Of a stretch of 64,000 bases of DNA, positions 30,267-41,088 are shown piece after piece (within the stretch, counting starts at the first letter, position 1; the number at the start of each line of letters is the position of its first letter). Made by a program: the position numbers and the translations under genes. Source of the DNA: Bartonella rattimassiliensis 15908 (GTDB taxonomy: Bacteria; Pseudomonadota; Alphaproteobacteria; Rhizobiales; Rhizobiaceae); the NCBI RefSeq assembly GCF_000278215.1, contig NZ_JH725066.1, positions 178,371 to 242,370 of the forward strand, written 5' to 3'. The notes under the pieces are model-generated. The model did no database searches. It was not told the DNA's origin and worked only from the letters and a program-made list of their open reading frames with translations.

Positions 30267-33200
30267 ACCAAGAATTGAATACAAAACAGTCTATGTCACA
30301 GGTGGAACAAGGTGGTCTCATTACCTTATTTATTCGCAGGCCGGTTTTTACTTTTGTTTTAAATGCTATGATCATCATTGCAGGATTTGCAGCATGGTTG
30401 AATGTTGATGTGAGAGAATTACCCGATGTTGATACGCCAGTCACAACGATTGTGACGATATTTTCTGGTGCATCAGCGGAAACAATTGATCGTGAAGTAA
30501 CAAAAGTTATAGAAGATGCTGTTTCTCGTGTTTCAGGTGTTAAGGCGATTTCTTCAACATCTTCTTTTGGACGCTCCCGTGTGCAGATTGATTTTAATGT
30601 TGGTGTTGATTTGAATGTAGCGGCATCTGATATCCGTGATGCTCTGTCTCGCATTGCTTATTCTTTACCCAAAAATGCAGATTCACCTTTGATTATTAAA
30701 GCAGATTCGAATGCTGCTGCCATGATGTATTTAGTTGTAACATCACCAACAATGAGTATTGATGATTTAACAACAGTTGTAGATGATCAGATTGTTGATG
30801 CAATTTCTGCTGTTGAAGGTGTTGGGGATGTACAGGTCGATAGTGCTCGTACAAAGATTTTTCAGATTGATATAGATCAAGATAAACTTGCAAGTTATGG
30901 ATTAACAGTAGCAGATATTTCACGTGTTCTTGCTGATATGACAACGGATGTGCCAGTAGGATCATTACGCAATTCTAGGCAAACTTTAGTTGTACGTGCT
31001 ACTGCACGTTTAACAACACCGGAATCTTTTGAACAAGTTGTTTTAAAGCCTCATGTGCATCTCGGTGACGTTGCACATGTTACTTTATCACCGGATCTAG
31101 AAACGGTTATTCTTCGTATCAATGGGAAGACAGGGATTGGATTAGGGATTGTGCGAAAAGCACAATCCAACACCCTTAATATTTCTGCAGGCGTGAGAGC
31201 TGTTGTTGATAATCTTAAAAGTGTCGTTCCTCCTTCTGTACATATAGACGTTATTAGTGACGATGCAATTTTTATTAAAAGTGCCCTTCATGAGGTTGAG
31301 ATTGCGTTGGTCATTGCTATTTTGAGCGTTATTTTTGTCATTTTTCTTTTTCTCAGAGATTTTCGTGTAACGCTAATACCTGCTTTATCTCTTCCTGTCG
31401 CTTTGATTGGTACCATTGCCGCTATTTATCTTGTAGGATTTTCCTTAAATATTTTTACATTTTTAGGACTTGTTTTAGCAACAGGGCTTGTTGTGGATGA
31501 TGCCATTGTTGTTCTTGAGAATATTGTTCGGTGGCGCACTATGGGGGTAGGTTCTAGAGCTGCAGCGGTGTTAGGAACACATGAAGTATTTTTTGCTGTT
31601 TTAGCAACAACATTGACTTTAGTGGCTGTGTTTGTTCCTATATCTTTTCTTCCCGGGCAAGTTGGAGGACTTTTTAGAGAATTTGGTTTTGTCTTGGCAA
31701 TTTCTATTTTGCTTTCTTCCATTATTGCCTTAACACTTTGTCCCATGTTAGCTTCACGTTTTCTCAAAGAAAATATTGAGGAGAATGAGAAGAAAGTCCA
31801 TCATTTTACTTTTTTATACAAATTAGGCGCTTTGTTTCATAAGACATATACTTACAGTTTGCATAAGTGTTTAGAAAAGCCTTGGGCTGTTGTTTTTGCT
31901 TCACTTATTTTTACAGGTCTTTGTGTGGGATGCTATACGAAGCTACAACAGGAATTAACACCAGAAGAAGATAGAGCTCTTATCTTTTTGGTCATTAATG
32001 GACCACAAGGTATTTCAACACAATATTTGAACGAGCAAGTAGAGCAAATTGAAGCCAGTCTACAGCCATTGCGTGATGCAGGCGAGATTGCGAACAGTTA
32101 CTCTATAGCAGGTATTGGTGGTTCATCCAATACTGCTTTTTTGGTTTTATTGCTGTCACCTTGGGATGAACGTTTACGGAGTCAGCAAGAAATCGTGAAA
32201 GATGTTAATGCAAGGGTTAGACGGTTTCCCGCAGTTTTTGTGTTTGCTGCACAGGGAAATTCTCTAGGTGTGAGAGGAACTGGGCAAGGGTTACAATTTG
32301 CAGTTCTTGGCAATGATTATGCAACATTACAACCCATTGCTGATAGGTTGGTGCGTGCTTTACAAGATGATCCGCATTTTATTCGCCCACGTCTTACTGT
32401 TGATGCAACACAACCGCAATTTTTCATTGAAATCAATCGCAAAAAAGCTTCCGATTTAGGGATTGATATCACCAATTTAGGCGATACATTACAAGCAATG
32501 TTGGATGGTAAAAAGATTGGAGCCATTAACATAGATAATCATTCTTATGATGTTAAACTGATATCGCGTAAAAATTCTATGAAGAGTCCTACTGATTTAG
32601 AAAATATTTTTTTAAAGACCAAAAACGATCGTTACATCCCTTTATCAGTTATTGCCCATTTACATGAAAAAGCTATCGCCCCCCAATTAAAACGGGAAAA
32701 ACGCATGAGTGCTATTGTTTTAAGTACAAATCTTGCTCCAGGTATGGCTTTAGGGGATGCTTACCAAACTGTAGAGAAAATTGCTTCTCCTTTGTTATCG
32801 AAAGGAACCTATGTGGTTCCTTTAGGAGAAGCTGAAACGCTTAATGAAACTTCTTCCAGTTTTATGATTGTTTTTGGTATTGCTTTTTTGATTATTTTAT
32901 TGATTTTGGCTGCTCAGTTTGAAAGCTTTATTTCAGGATTCATTATCATAGCTACTGTCCCATTAGGGATTGGTTGTGCTGTAGTTGCTATGCTATTAAG
33001 CGGTGTAAGTCTTAATATTTACAGTCAAATTGGATTAATTTTATTAATTGGCGTTATGGCTAAAAATGGTATTCTTATTGTTGAATTTGCAGATCAATTA
33101 CGTGATAAAGGAAGAAGCGTGCGTGAAGCCATAGAAGAAGCAGCAAATATTCGCCTTCGTCCAGTTTGTATGACAATGATTTGTGCCATTTTAGGGGGTA

Positions 33201-33397
33201 TTCCTTTGGTTTTAGCTAAAGGTGCTGGCGCAGAAGCTCGTATAGCTTTAGGTTGGGTTATCGTTGGTGGTTTAGGTTTAGCAACTATTTTTACACTGTA
33301 TGTTACGCCGGTCGTTTATCTTTTTTTGGGGCGTTTTATAAGCTCAAAAGTAGAAGAAAATATACGATTAGCAAAAGAACTCAATCAAGTTAAATGA
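30263..33397 (+). CDS. RND multidrug efflux pump, inner-membrane subunit
   Basis: This is a proton-driven inner-membrane transporter of the HAE1/AcrB-like RND superfamily. It has 1044 residues in two internally related halves, each with one large periplasmic loop and about six membrane segments. The proton-relay aspartate pair of the fourth membrane helix is in GLVVDDAIVVLENI. The second half carries the conserved LILLIGVMAKNGILIVEFAD and RLRPVCMTMICAILGGIPL. It is coupled by ATGA overlap to the adaptor gene. The Asp pair fits drug or solvent export more than heavy-metal export, but the substrate is not known. Confidence 0.94.
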   Translation: MNQELNTKQSMSQVEQGGLITLFIRRPVFTFVLNAMIIIAGFAAWLNVDVRELPDVDTPVTTIVTIFSGASAETIDREVTKVIEDAVSRVSGVKAISSTSSFGRSRVQIDFNVGVDLNVAASDIRDALSRIAYSLPKNADSPLIIKADSNAAAMMYLVVTSPTMSIDDLTTVVDDQIVDAISAVEGVGDVQVDSARTKIFQIDIDQDKLASYGLTVADISRVLADMTTDVPVGSLRNSRQTLVVRATARLTTPESFEQVVLKPHVHLGDVAHVTLSPDLETVILRINGKTGIGLGIVRKAQSNTLNISAGVRAVVDNLKSVVPPSVHIDVISDDAIFIKSALHEVEIALVIAILSVIFVIFLFLRDFRVTLIPALSLPVALIGTIAAIYLVGFSLNIFTFLGLVLATGLVVDDAIVVLENIVRWRTMGVGSRAAAVLGTHEVFFAVLATTLTLVAVFVPISFLPGQVGGLFREFGFVLAISILLSSIIALTLCPMLASRFLKENIEENEKKVHHFTFLYKLGALFHKTYTYSLHKCLEKPWAVVFASLIFTGLCVGCYTKLQQELTPEEDRALIFLVINGPQGISTQYLNEQVEQIEASLQPLRDAGEIANSYSIAGIGGSSNTAFLVLLLSPWDERLRSQQEIVKDVNARVRRFPAVFVFAAQGNSLGVRGTGQGLQFAVLGNDYATLQPIADRLVRALQDDPHFIRPRLTVDATQPQFFIEINRKKASDLGIDITNLGDTLQAMLDGKKIGAINIDNHSYDVKLISRKNSMKSPTDLENIFLKTKNDRYIPLSVIAHLHEKAIAPQLKREKRMSAIVLSTNLAPGMALGDAYQTVEKIASPLLSKGTYVVPLGEAETLNETSSSFMIVFGIAFLIILLILAAQFESFISGFIIIATVPLGIGCAVVAMLLSGVSLNIYSQIGLILLIGVMAKNGILIVEFADQLRDKGRSVREAIEEAANIRLRPVCMTMICAILGGIPLVLAKGAGAEARIALGWVIVGGLGLATIFTLYVTPVVYLFLGRFISSKVEENIRLAKELNQVK

Positions 33398-33585
33398 TGC
33401 ATCTAGTAGAAAAGCTTTAAAAGTTTATTTTTGTAAAAATATTATTTGGGATTTTTACTTTTTTACTTTGATATCCCTTAAATTTTTATGTGAGCAATGA
33501 AAATAGCGCGAAATAGAAGATATTCTTTTTACTTTGTGATTATTTGTCATAGATTTCATTATCAATAACCGTGTAGGATAAGCTT

Positions 33586-35250
33586 ATGGGAGATAGCTTT
33601 TCGATTCGAAATGAAAAGGCTTTTGAAGCCGCATTAAAAGCTTTAAGGAGCCATGCTGCAAAGGATGGGGTCGATGATATTCGTCGGCATTTTTTAGAAG
33701 ATGAACAGCGTTTTTCCCATTTTTCTCTCAGACTTGATGATTTTCTTTTCGATTTTTCAAAATGTGGTGTAACATTTAAAACATTGCAGCTTCTAGATGA
33801 TTTAGCTGTCGCATCAGATGTGTTAGGCCGGCGTGATGCAATGTTTTCTGGTCAGGCGATTAATACAACTGAAAAACGCTCAGTGCTTCATATCGCATTA
33901 CGTTTGCCTTCTGATGAAATTTTTATGTTAGATGGTCATGATCTTATTCGCGATATTCAAGATGTCCTTGGAGATATGGAAAGATTTGCTGAAAAGGTAC
34001 GTGATGGCAGCTATAAGGGAAGCAGTGGAGAGAGAATAAGTGATATTGTAAATATTGGTATTGGTGGTTCTGATCTTGGTCCTGCAATGGTCACGTATGC
34101 TTTAAAACCCTATCATGATGGTCCACGTTGTCATTTTGTTTCTAATGCTGACAGTGCTCATATTTCTGATACTCTCTCTATTTTGAATCCAGCGACAACG
34201 CTGTTTGTCATTGCTTCTAAAACTTTTACAACGGCTGAAACAATGGAAAATGCTGAAGTTGCACGTCAGTGGATTTGTTCGTATTTAGGAAAAGAAGCCG
34301 TTTGTACGCATTTTGTTGCTGTTTCGAGTGCTCTTGATAAAGTGGCAGGATTTGGCATAGATTCCACAAAAGTGTTTAAATTTTGGAATTGGGTTGGAGG
34401 GCGTTATTCAATTTGGTCAGCTATTGGACTTGTTGTTATGTTTGCAATAGGGGGGCAGAATTTTCGCCAATTTCTCAATGGTGCTTTGCAAATGGACCAA
34501 CATTTTAAGACCATGCCTTTGCATACAAATATTCCTATTCGCTTTGCTCTTTTAGGGTTCTGGCATCGTGTTATTTGTGGTTATTCATCACGTTCTGTTA
34601 TTCCCTACGCACAGCGTTTAATACATTTCCCAGCTTATTTACAACAGCTTGATATGGAATCAAATGGGAAGCAAGTTTCTTTGGATGGAAAACCCTTAGG
34701 TTTCTCAAGTGGTCCGATTGTTTGGGGTGATGCAGGAACAAATAGTCAACATGCTTTTTTTCAGCTTCTGCATCAAGGAACAGATGTTATTCCTGTAGAA
34801 TTTATTTTATTTATAAAAGGGCATGAGAAAAATTTACATTCTATGTATGAGAGGTTGCTAGCAAACTGTTTAGCACAATCAAAAGCTTTGATGAAAGGGC
34901 GTAGTATTGAAGATGCACAGCATATCTTGAGAAAAAATGGAGTTGATGAGCGTGAAGCAGATCATTTAGCACTTCATAGAAGTTTTAAAGGAAACCGTCC
35001 CAGCATTACGTTGGTTCAGGATTTATTAACGCCTTTTGCACTTGGACGTCTCATTGCGCTTTATGAACATCGTGTTTTTGTTGAAGGGATTTTAATGAAT
35101 ATTAATTCATTTGATCAATGGGGTGTTGAACTCGGTAAAGAATTAGCGGATGAGTTACTACCAATTCTTCGTGGAGAAAGTAAAGCGGATAATCGCGATA
35201 GTTCAACATTAGGGTTACTCGCACATATTCAAGCAAGACGCGCAAAATAA
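33586..35250 (+). CDS. pgi: Glucose-6-phosphate isomerase
   Basis: Pgi interconverts glucose 6-phosphate and fructose 6-phosphate. It has 554 residues. Visible family segments include the phosphate-binding NIGIGGSDLGPAMV, the first signature FKFWNWVGGRYSIWSAIGL and the second INSFDQWGVELGKELA. The active-site glutamate is in QLDMESNGK. The ATG follows an AGGATAAGCTT leader. In sugar-poor, pathogen-type metabolism this enzyme mainly serves gluconeogenesis and the pentose pathway, though the PTS protein nearby suggests some sugar sensing. Confidence 0.96.
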   Translation: MGDSFSIRNEKAFEAALKALRSHAAKDGVDDIRRHFLEDEQRFSHFSLRLDDFLFDFSKCGVTFKTLQLLDDLAVASDVLGRRDAMFSGQAINTTEKRSVLHIALRLPSDEIFMLDGHDLIRDIQDVLGDMERFAEKVRDGSYKGSSGERISDIVNIGIGGSDLGPAMVTYALKPYHDGPRCHFVSNADSAHISDTLSILNPATTLFVIASKTFTTAETMENAEVARQWICSYLGKEAVCTHFVAVSSALDKVAGFGIDSTKVFKFWNWVGGRYSIWSAIGLVVMFAIGGQNFRQFLNGALQMDQHFKTMPLHTNIPIRFALLGFWHRVICGYSSRSVIPYAQRLIHFPAYLQQLDMESNGKQVSLDGKPLGFSSGPIVWGDAGTNSQHAFFQLLHQGTDVIPVEFILFIKGHEKNLHSMYERLLANCLAQSKALMKGRSIEDAQHILRKNGVDEREADHLALHRSFKGNRPSITLVQDLLTPFALGRLIALYEHRVFVEGILMNINSFDQWGVELGKELADELLPILRGESKADNRDSSTLGLLAHIQARRAK

Positions 35251-35571
35251 ATATAATTTGATAGGAGATGCTATACTAACTTGAAGTAAAAATAGAATGA
35301 GAGAAAAATATGAAATAATTTTTTATTTTGACTAGGCTTTCCCTTATTGTTTGAATTAGATTTTTTTGACAGGAAATCAAAAAAGAGCAAAGATTGTAAG
35401 AGAATTTATTAACAAAAACGATAAAGAGGCTTTGCAAGATCTTAAAGATCTTTTGTAACTTCCTTTAAGATCTTTTGAAAGATGAATTGGTAGAAATTTA
35501 GACCAAAATATACAAAACTCACTAGCAAGCATGATTAAAGACACTTTAATACTGTCACGGGAGTTAAACTT

Positions 35572-35661
35572 TGGCGGAGAGAGAGGGATTTGAACCCCCG
35601 ATAGAGTCACCTCTATGCCGCATTTCGAGTGCGGTGCTTTCAACCACTCAGCCATCTCTCC
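35572..35661 (-). tRNA. tRNA-Ser(CGA)
   Basis: A 90-base class II tRNA with encoded CCA. Acceptor stem GGAGAGA pairs with TCTCTCC, the anticodon stem CCGCA/TGCGG encloses CTCGAAA (anticodon CGA), and a long variable arm (ATAGAGGTGACTCTAT) marks it as serine. The 320 bases between pgi and this gene hold inverted AAGATCTT repeats and no gene. Confidence 0.97.
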
Positions 35662-35936
35662 ATATTAAAGTGAAATAATATTTGAGTGTATGAAGGGTAG
35701 ATAACCTTCAATTGTTTTTGGTACAACCTTTTTTTCTTTTTTATAGGACTTTATTGACAGAGAATAGAAATTCCTTCATATATAAAATATAAGCGTGGGG
35801 AAATCTGCGCTCGTTTGTGTTGAGGAAGATTTATACCTTTCTTTAAGATCTATTACGACTGATAAAAAGCAGCCTATTTTCCCTTATTTCAAGGCAGAAA
35901 TTAAAATAAGAGCTGGAGTGAACGGAAGGATAAAAA

Positions 35937-36416
35937 ATGTTCGCAGTCATCAAGACCGGTGGTAAGCAATACCGTATTGTTGCTAACCAAGTGGTAAGAG
36001 TTGAAAAAGTTAGTGGAAATACGGGTGATGTTGTTGAATTCAATGATATATTGATGGTTGGGCAAGAAGGTAATGCGGTTATTGGTACACCTGTTGTTGC
36101 TGATGCATTGGTGACGGCTGAGATTATAGAACAGGCGCGTGGACGCAAAATTATCGCATTTAAAAAGCGCCGCCGCCAAAATTCTAAACGCACGCGTGGT
36201 CATCGTCAAGGGTTTACAATACTTCGTATTTTAAAAATTTTAATGGGTGGTTCACAGCCTAAAAAAGTAACTGCGAAACCCATCAAAGAAGAAAAAATTG
36301 CATCAAAGGAAACAAAAGCACCTACTTCTGTTGAAAATACAGCTAAAAAAGCAACTGAAAAAAAGATTACATCGCAAAAGCAAACAGTTGTAGTATCAAA
36401 GAGTAAGAAAGATTAA
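35937..36416 (+). CDS. rplU: 50S ribosomal protein L21
   Basis: L21 binds 23S rRNA. The first ~103 residues are canonical ([40 protein letters not shown]). A further ~55 residues rich in Lys, Thr and Ala follow, so the 159-residue product is much longer than the usual L21. Such low-complexity basic extensions are known on L21 in some Rhizobiales. A GGAAGGAT site precedes the ATG. It is followed by rpmA after 12 bases, the universal order. Confidence 0.95.
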   Translation: MFAVIKTGGKQYRIVANQVVRVEKVSGNTGDVVEFNDILMVGQEGNAVIGTPVVADALVTAEIIEQARGRKIIAFKKRRRQNSKRTRGHRQGFTILRILKILMGGSQPKKVTAKPIKEEKIASKETKAPTSVENTAKKATEKKITSQKQTVVVSKSKKD

Positions 36417-36428
36417 AGGAGAGCGTCT

Positions 36429-36698
36429 ATGGCACATAAAAAAGCTGGAGGTTCCTCGCGTAATGGTCGCGATTCAGAATCGAAACGTCTAGGCGTTAAA
36501 AAATTTGGTGGTGAAAGCGTTATTGCTGGAAATATTATTGTCCGTCAACGCGGTACACGTTGGCATCCTGGTCACAATGTTGGCATTGGAAAAGACCATA
36601 CACTTTTTGCACTATCAAATGGAAAGGTTTCTTTTCAACGCAAAGCGGGTAACCGTTCCTATGTTTCAGTCATTCCTATGGTGGATAGAGCAGAGTAA
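36429..36698 (+). CDS. rpmA: 50S ribosomal protein L27
   Basis: L27 reaches the peptidyl-transferase centre with its N-terminal tail. The 89-residue product starts [20 protein letters not shown], the conserved tail, and continues with [15 protein letters not shown]. An AAAGGAGAG site precedes it and overlaps the end region of rplU. A strong terminator follows. The obg gene that often comes next in related bacteria is not here. Confidence 0.97.
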   Translation: MAHKKAGGSSRNGRDSESKRLGVKKFGGESVIAGNIIVRQRGTRWHPGHNVGIGKDHTLFALSNGKVSFQRKAGNRSYVSVIPMVDRAE

Positions 36699-36763
36699 TC
36701 TGCAGCACTCTCTAGCAATCAACTGTAATTTCGTTGAATTGTAGTTGTAGTTTTATAAGCATT

Positions 36764-36798
36764 AAAAGGGAAAGATAGAATATTATCTTTCCCTTTTT
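36764..36798 (+). terminator. Terminator of rplU-rpmA
   Basis: AAAAGGGAAAGATA and TATCTTTCCCTTTTT form a stem of about 14 base pairs with a six-base loop, ending in a T-run, 65 bases after rpmA. Confidence 0.85.
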
Positions 36799-38003
36799 GT
36801 GTTGGTACTATAATAAATGTAGAAGGTATATGGAAAACAAAAAAGGTAGAATTGAGGAAATGATTTTTCACAAGGAGGAAAGTTTTGTCGGGTGTTGTGT
36901 TTGTACTGAAGATATTGATATTATAATGGAATTTGTTGATAAATTTGTGTATAATAATAGAGAGTTTACTTTTTTTATGCATGGAGAAGCGTTTAGTAAT
37001 TTCTTTATCAAAAGGGTGTTTTGTTTTCGGGAGATTATAAGAAATTTGATGACAGTACTATTTATGCGATTATTTTGATAAAGACAAATCTTTTTATTGA
37101 TATGTATGATTTTGATAAGTTGTCATATTGTTTTTTTAGATGGTGATGTGGAAAGGCACAGAAATGAAAAATCCACAAGATGGCAGTCAAAACTACTTTG
37201 AAAGTGATATTCATGCAGGGAAGCAGTAAATTGGGAGCAAAATTACCATTTTAAAAGGAACGGTATTTCAAAGATATAAAAAAAATAATCAATGTGAAAT
37301 CAGTTACCTTTAAAAGTATTTTTTCTGATTTTACTATTATTGTGCATTGTTAAAAATAAACCAGCATAAGAGCGAGGATGAAGGCAATGATTGCTTTTTA
37401 TTTTTATGCTTTAGTTATCTCATGTGTCGAAATATCTAGAGAATAAGATTATTTGTAAAGTTTTGCTTGGCTTTAGTGGTTAAGAATGGCGTTGGAGGAA
37501 TGTGCGAAGGGCATGGTATGTTTGCGATATTGATTGAGGCATAGGAGTAGCTTAAAATATATCAATGCTATATATTTAAGGGGGAATATTATAGGATATT
37601 CTGCACAGGATTTTAAAGATGGTAAGTTGCATGAAGCAATTTTAACTATGGAATGAATTGAGAAGAAGGACAGGGGATTAAATCAATTTGGAGGGGTAAG
37701 TTAGAATGTTAGCTAACGTTACAGATGATCGGAGAAGGATTATTTCTTGTAAAGGGAAATAATGATAAGTTATGTTAAATAACTTGGGACAATGAGAGCG
37801 TTTTAAAACATAGTTTTTCAAGCTATTGGGGCTTTTAAAAGCGAGGTTTTGTCTTTGTAGAGTAAAGAGTAAGAGTCAAATTTGCGTATGTTAGTTTTAA
37901 GCAATCCGCTGGATGATCATATCCAAATTGTTTTATCGTTTATATTGAGGTGTTTAGGTACCTCACTTGGCTATATTCCGCAAAATAAAAGAGAATCATT
38001 ATA
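36799..38003. other. 1.2 kb stretch without a recognised gene
   Basis: A single open frame at 36797-37078 (93 codons; a version from the ATG at 36830 has 82) contains VDKFVYNNREFTFFMHGEAF, but it has no recognised domain and no strong ribosome site. It may be a remnant or a small unknown gene. The remainder is AT-rich with broken frames. A longer repeated or structured element could not be made out. Confidence 0.35.
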
Positions 38004-40616
38004 TTGTTTATAGCTTGTATTTTTGTAAATGCAGCTTTGAAAAGGGATTTATCAGAGTATTCGTGTTCAAATGTGAGGCAATTTGAATTCATGATGAGAT
38101 GTGAGAAAGCAGAAGCAATGAATGTGGATTTTACCGAAAGTGAAATCTTGTCTATAAGATCTGTCCAACTTGCAGCTACTTTTGATCATAAAAATGATGC
38201 GATCTATGCTGCTGCTGAATTACTTATGCAGGTTGGTGCAGTTGACAAATGCTATTTGGCAAGCATGCTTGCACGTGAAGAAATGACCAATACTTGGCTT
38301 GGGAATGGTATAGCTATCCCTCATGGCATGGTTGAGAATCGTGATTTAATTATCAAGGACGCTGTTGCTGTTATACAGGTCCCTGCTGGTGTTGAGTGGC
38401 AGGATGGAAAGAAAGCACATTTGGTTATTGCTATTGCAGCGTGTCCAGAACGCTATAGAGAAATTTGCAAAAAATTGACCTCTCTTTTACTTGATAAAAA
38501 ACAGCTTGAAGTACTTGCAACAACGACAGATAAACAGCAAATTGTTACAACTCTGTTTGATCAAGATATGAAGATAGAAAAAACTTTAATTGGTGATCTT
38601 TCTGTGTGTCAAGAATGGACTTTAGATTATCCAAGTGGTCTTCATGCACGACCAGCTTCTCTTTGGGCTGATTTTGCGAAAAAGGTTCAAAGCTCTATCA
38701 GGGTTCGCCATGGCCAATACGCCGTTGAAATGAAAAATTTAGTTGGGTTATTGCAATTGGGAGCAAAAAACGGTGATGTTTTAATTTTTTCTACAGATGC
38801 TGCAGAAGGAACACAACTTCTTAAGGATGCGATTTCTATTGTAAAAAAGGTGAGCGTTAGTGAAAAATGCGTGATGAGAGCAATAGAATCTCAAACAAAG
38901 ACTTTTCATGGTTGGTATCCACGTTCTATGCAAAAAGGCATTTCTGGTGTTGGAGCAAGTTCAGGATTAGCGTTTGGTAAGATTTTTGTTTTAAAGCAAA
39001 ATGATATTTCCATAATAGACCAGCCAATTGATTTTGCTATTGGTACAGCGTGTCTTGAAGATGCTCTTACAAAAACAAAACAAAAAATGGCATCGTTGAT
39101 TTCTGATATTACAGTGCGCATAGGGGCGGATTCTGCTGCGATTTTTTCTGCGCAAATGGTTTTACTTGAAGATGAAAACTTAATATCTCAAGCTTATCGC
39201 TTTATAGCAGAAGGTCACGGTGTAGCTTGGTCTTGGGATAAAGCAGTTCGGCAATTTTCAGATATGTTTTCTAAGGTAGATAATCCTTTGTTAGCCGCAC
39301 GTGCTGTTAATTTACTTGATATTGGTCGTCGTGTTTTAGGTGAAATAAATCCATCTTATAGGTCATTCTTTTTAAATGATATTCCACGTGGTGTAATTCT
39401 GGTTACAAATGATCTTTCTCCTTCTGATATAGCACAACTCGATTGTACAAAGATAAAAGGATTAGCAACAGCATGGGGAGGTCCATTATCTCATACGGCT
39501 ATTTTGGCGCGTAGTCTTGATATTCCGATGGTTGTTGCTGCAGGCTCTGATATTTTATCGGTTCAGTCCGATATTCAAGCTATTATTGATGGCGATAATG
39601 GGTTCATTTACCTTGATCCTACCTTTGAAGATGTTGAAGATGTTCAAAGGCAAATTAATATTGCTGCACAGAAACGTGTCAGTGAGATAAATGCGTGTAG
39701 ATCCCCAGCGCAAACGATAGATGGTCAAAGAATTCGTATCATGGCTAATGTCAACTACGCAAATCAAGTTCCTGTTGCATTTGATTTAGGGGCTGAAGGT
39801 GTGGGACTCATGCGTACGGAATTTTTGTTTTTAGAGAATCCACATATTCCGGATGAAGAGGTACAATTTGATATATATCGTGCGATGATTAGAGCTGTAG
39901 GAGATAAGCCATTAATTATTCGTGCGCTTGATATTGGTGGGGATAAACAGGCTACGCATTTATCTAAAGAAGACAATCCTTTTTTAGGTGTTCGAGGAAC
40001 ACGGCTTTTGTTACGTCGACGTGATCTTTTGATTCCTCAGTTACATGCTTTGTATAGAGCAGCAAAAGAGGGAGGAGATCTATGGATTGTGTTTCCAATG
40101 GTAATGTCTGTTTCAGAGATTGTTGCTATAAAAAAGATTGCAGAAGAAATCCGTAACGATATTGATGCACCAAAATTAAAACTTGGTATTATGATCGAAG
40201 TTCCAGCAGCGGCCATTATGGCGGATGTGTTGAGCGTCCATGTTGATTTTTTCTCTATTGGAACCAATGATTTAACACAGTATACGATGGCTGTTGATCG
40301 GCAAAATCCGTATCTTGTGTCTGAAGCTGATAGTCTTGATCCAGCAGTTTTACGTCTGATTTATCAGACTATTCAGGGGGCAATCCAACATAACTGTTGG
40401 GTTAGTGTATGTGGTGGTATGGCTGGAGATCCTTTTGGTGCGATGATTTTGACTGGGTTGGGAATTAATGAGCTTTCTATGCTATCTTGCGATATTTCTC
40501 CAGTAAAGACATGTTTGCAGACACATAGTTTTGAAGAGATGAAAATTTTAGCGCAAAAAGCGTTACAATGTGAAACAGCACGAGCTGTACGTGCTCTAAG
40601 AAAGGATATAAGGTGA
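38004..40616 (+). CDS. PTS fusion protein EIIA(Fru-type)-HPr-enzyme I
   Basis: One polypeptide carries three phosphotransferase modules, similar in plan to the multiphosphoryl transfer protein of fructose systems. Residues about 45-190 are a fructose/mannitol-type EIIA with its phospho-histidine in GIAIPHGM (H107). Residues about 205-295 are HPr with GLHARPAS (H214). From about 310 to the end lies enzyme I with WGGPLSHTAILA (H497), the PEP-binding segments LMRTEFLFLEN and FFSIGTNDLTQYTMAVDRQN, and the C-terminal CGGMAGDP. The position matching regulatory Ser46 of HPr is Asn (about 245). No EIIB or EIIC gene is in the window, so the output may be regulatory. The true start may be a later ATG (38091 or 38118), since the first ~40 residues are not conserved. 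Confidence 0.88.
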   Translation: MFIACIFVNAALKRDLSEYSCSNVRQFEFMMRCEKAEAMNVDFTESEILSIRSVQLAATFDHKNDAIYAAAELLMQVGAVDKCYLASMLAREEMTNTWLGNGIAIPHGMVENRDLIIKDAVAVIQVPAGVEWQDGKKAHLVIAIAACPERYREICKKLTSLLLDKKQLEVLATTTDKQQIVTTLFDQDMKIEKTLIGDLSVCQEWTLDYPSGLHARPASLWADFAKKVQSSIRVRHGQYAVEMKNLVGLLQLGAKNGDVLIFSTDAAEGTQLLKDAISIVKKVSVSEKCVMRAIESQTKTFHGWYPRSMQKGISGVGASSGLAFGKIFVLKQNDISIIDQPIDFAIGTACLEDALTKTKQKMASLISDITVRIGADSAAIFSAQMVLLEDENLISQAYRFIAEGHGVAWSWDKAVRQFSDMFSKVDNPLLAARAVNLLDIGRRVLGEINPSYRSFFLNDIPRGVILVTNDLSPSDIAQLDCTKIKGLATAWGGPLSHTAILARSLDIPMVVAAGSDILSVQSDIQAIIDGDNGFIYLDPTFEDVEDVQRQINIAAQKRVSEINACRSPAQTIDGQRIRIMANVNYANQVPVAFDLGAEGVGLMRTEFLFLENPHIPDEEVQFDIYRAMIRAVGDKPLIIRALDIGGDKQATHLSKEDNPFLGVRGTRLLLRRRDLLIPQLHALYRAAKEGGDLWIVFPMVMSVSEIVAIKKIAEEIRNDIDAPKLKLGIMIEVPAAAIMADVLSVHVDFFSIGTNDLTQYTMAVDRQNPYLVSEADSLDPAVLRLIYQTIQGAIQHNCWVSVCGGMAGDPFGAMILTGLGINELSMLSCDISPVKTCLQTHSFEEMKILAQKALQCETARAVRALRKDIR

Positions 40617-40838
40617 TAAGGAAGAACATTAAAGAGAAAGAACTAATTCATTGTACAAAGTAATCAGAATTGCATTGTACGATATCTATCCACGGAAAAG
40701 TTTTCTCTTAAAAAGAAAGGATGTGCTTGTTATTCAACAATATCATCTCTTACTTTAATAAAAGAATTTGTTTTTTTAATTTTGAATGTATAGTTTAGAC
40801 TTGCGCGTTATTTCTTTCTGGGTATAGTGCGAATTTCT

Positions 40839-40928
40839 GGAGAGGTGGCCGAGTGGTTGAAGGCGCACGCCTGGAACGCGTGTATATGGGAAACCATATC
40901 GAGGGTTCGAATCCCTCTCTCTCCGCCA
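40839..40928 (+). tRNA. tRNA-Ser(GGA)
   Basis: A 90-base class II tRNA with encoded CCA. The acceptor stem is GGAGAGG/CTCTCTCC-like, the anticodon stem CACGC/GCGTG encloses CTGGAAC (anticodon GGA), and a long variable arm and GTTCGAATC T loop are present. Phage-type genes begin immediately after it, so it may have served as an integration site. I did not find a clear second copy of its 3' end within the window. Confidence 0.97.
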
Positions 40929-41088
40929 CGGAGCTTTTATCGTGCTATAATTTTTTGATTTTGCGTGTCTTTTTTTAAGGTTCGGGATAAATAAAGGTTC
41001 GGGAATAGGATTTTCCAATGTACCTCTCCAAAGTACTTCCTTTTTTCCTAACTTTCTCCAACAATTTTTTAAATTCTGCCGAATCCTG

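Noticed and set aside
30160..30654. Open frame of 164 codons antisense to the RND pair
   Set aside because: It overlaps two conserved genes in full and shows no recognisable domain.
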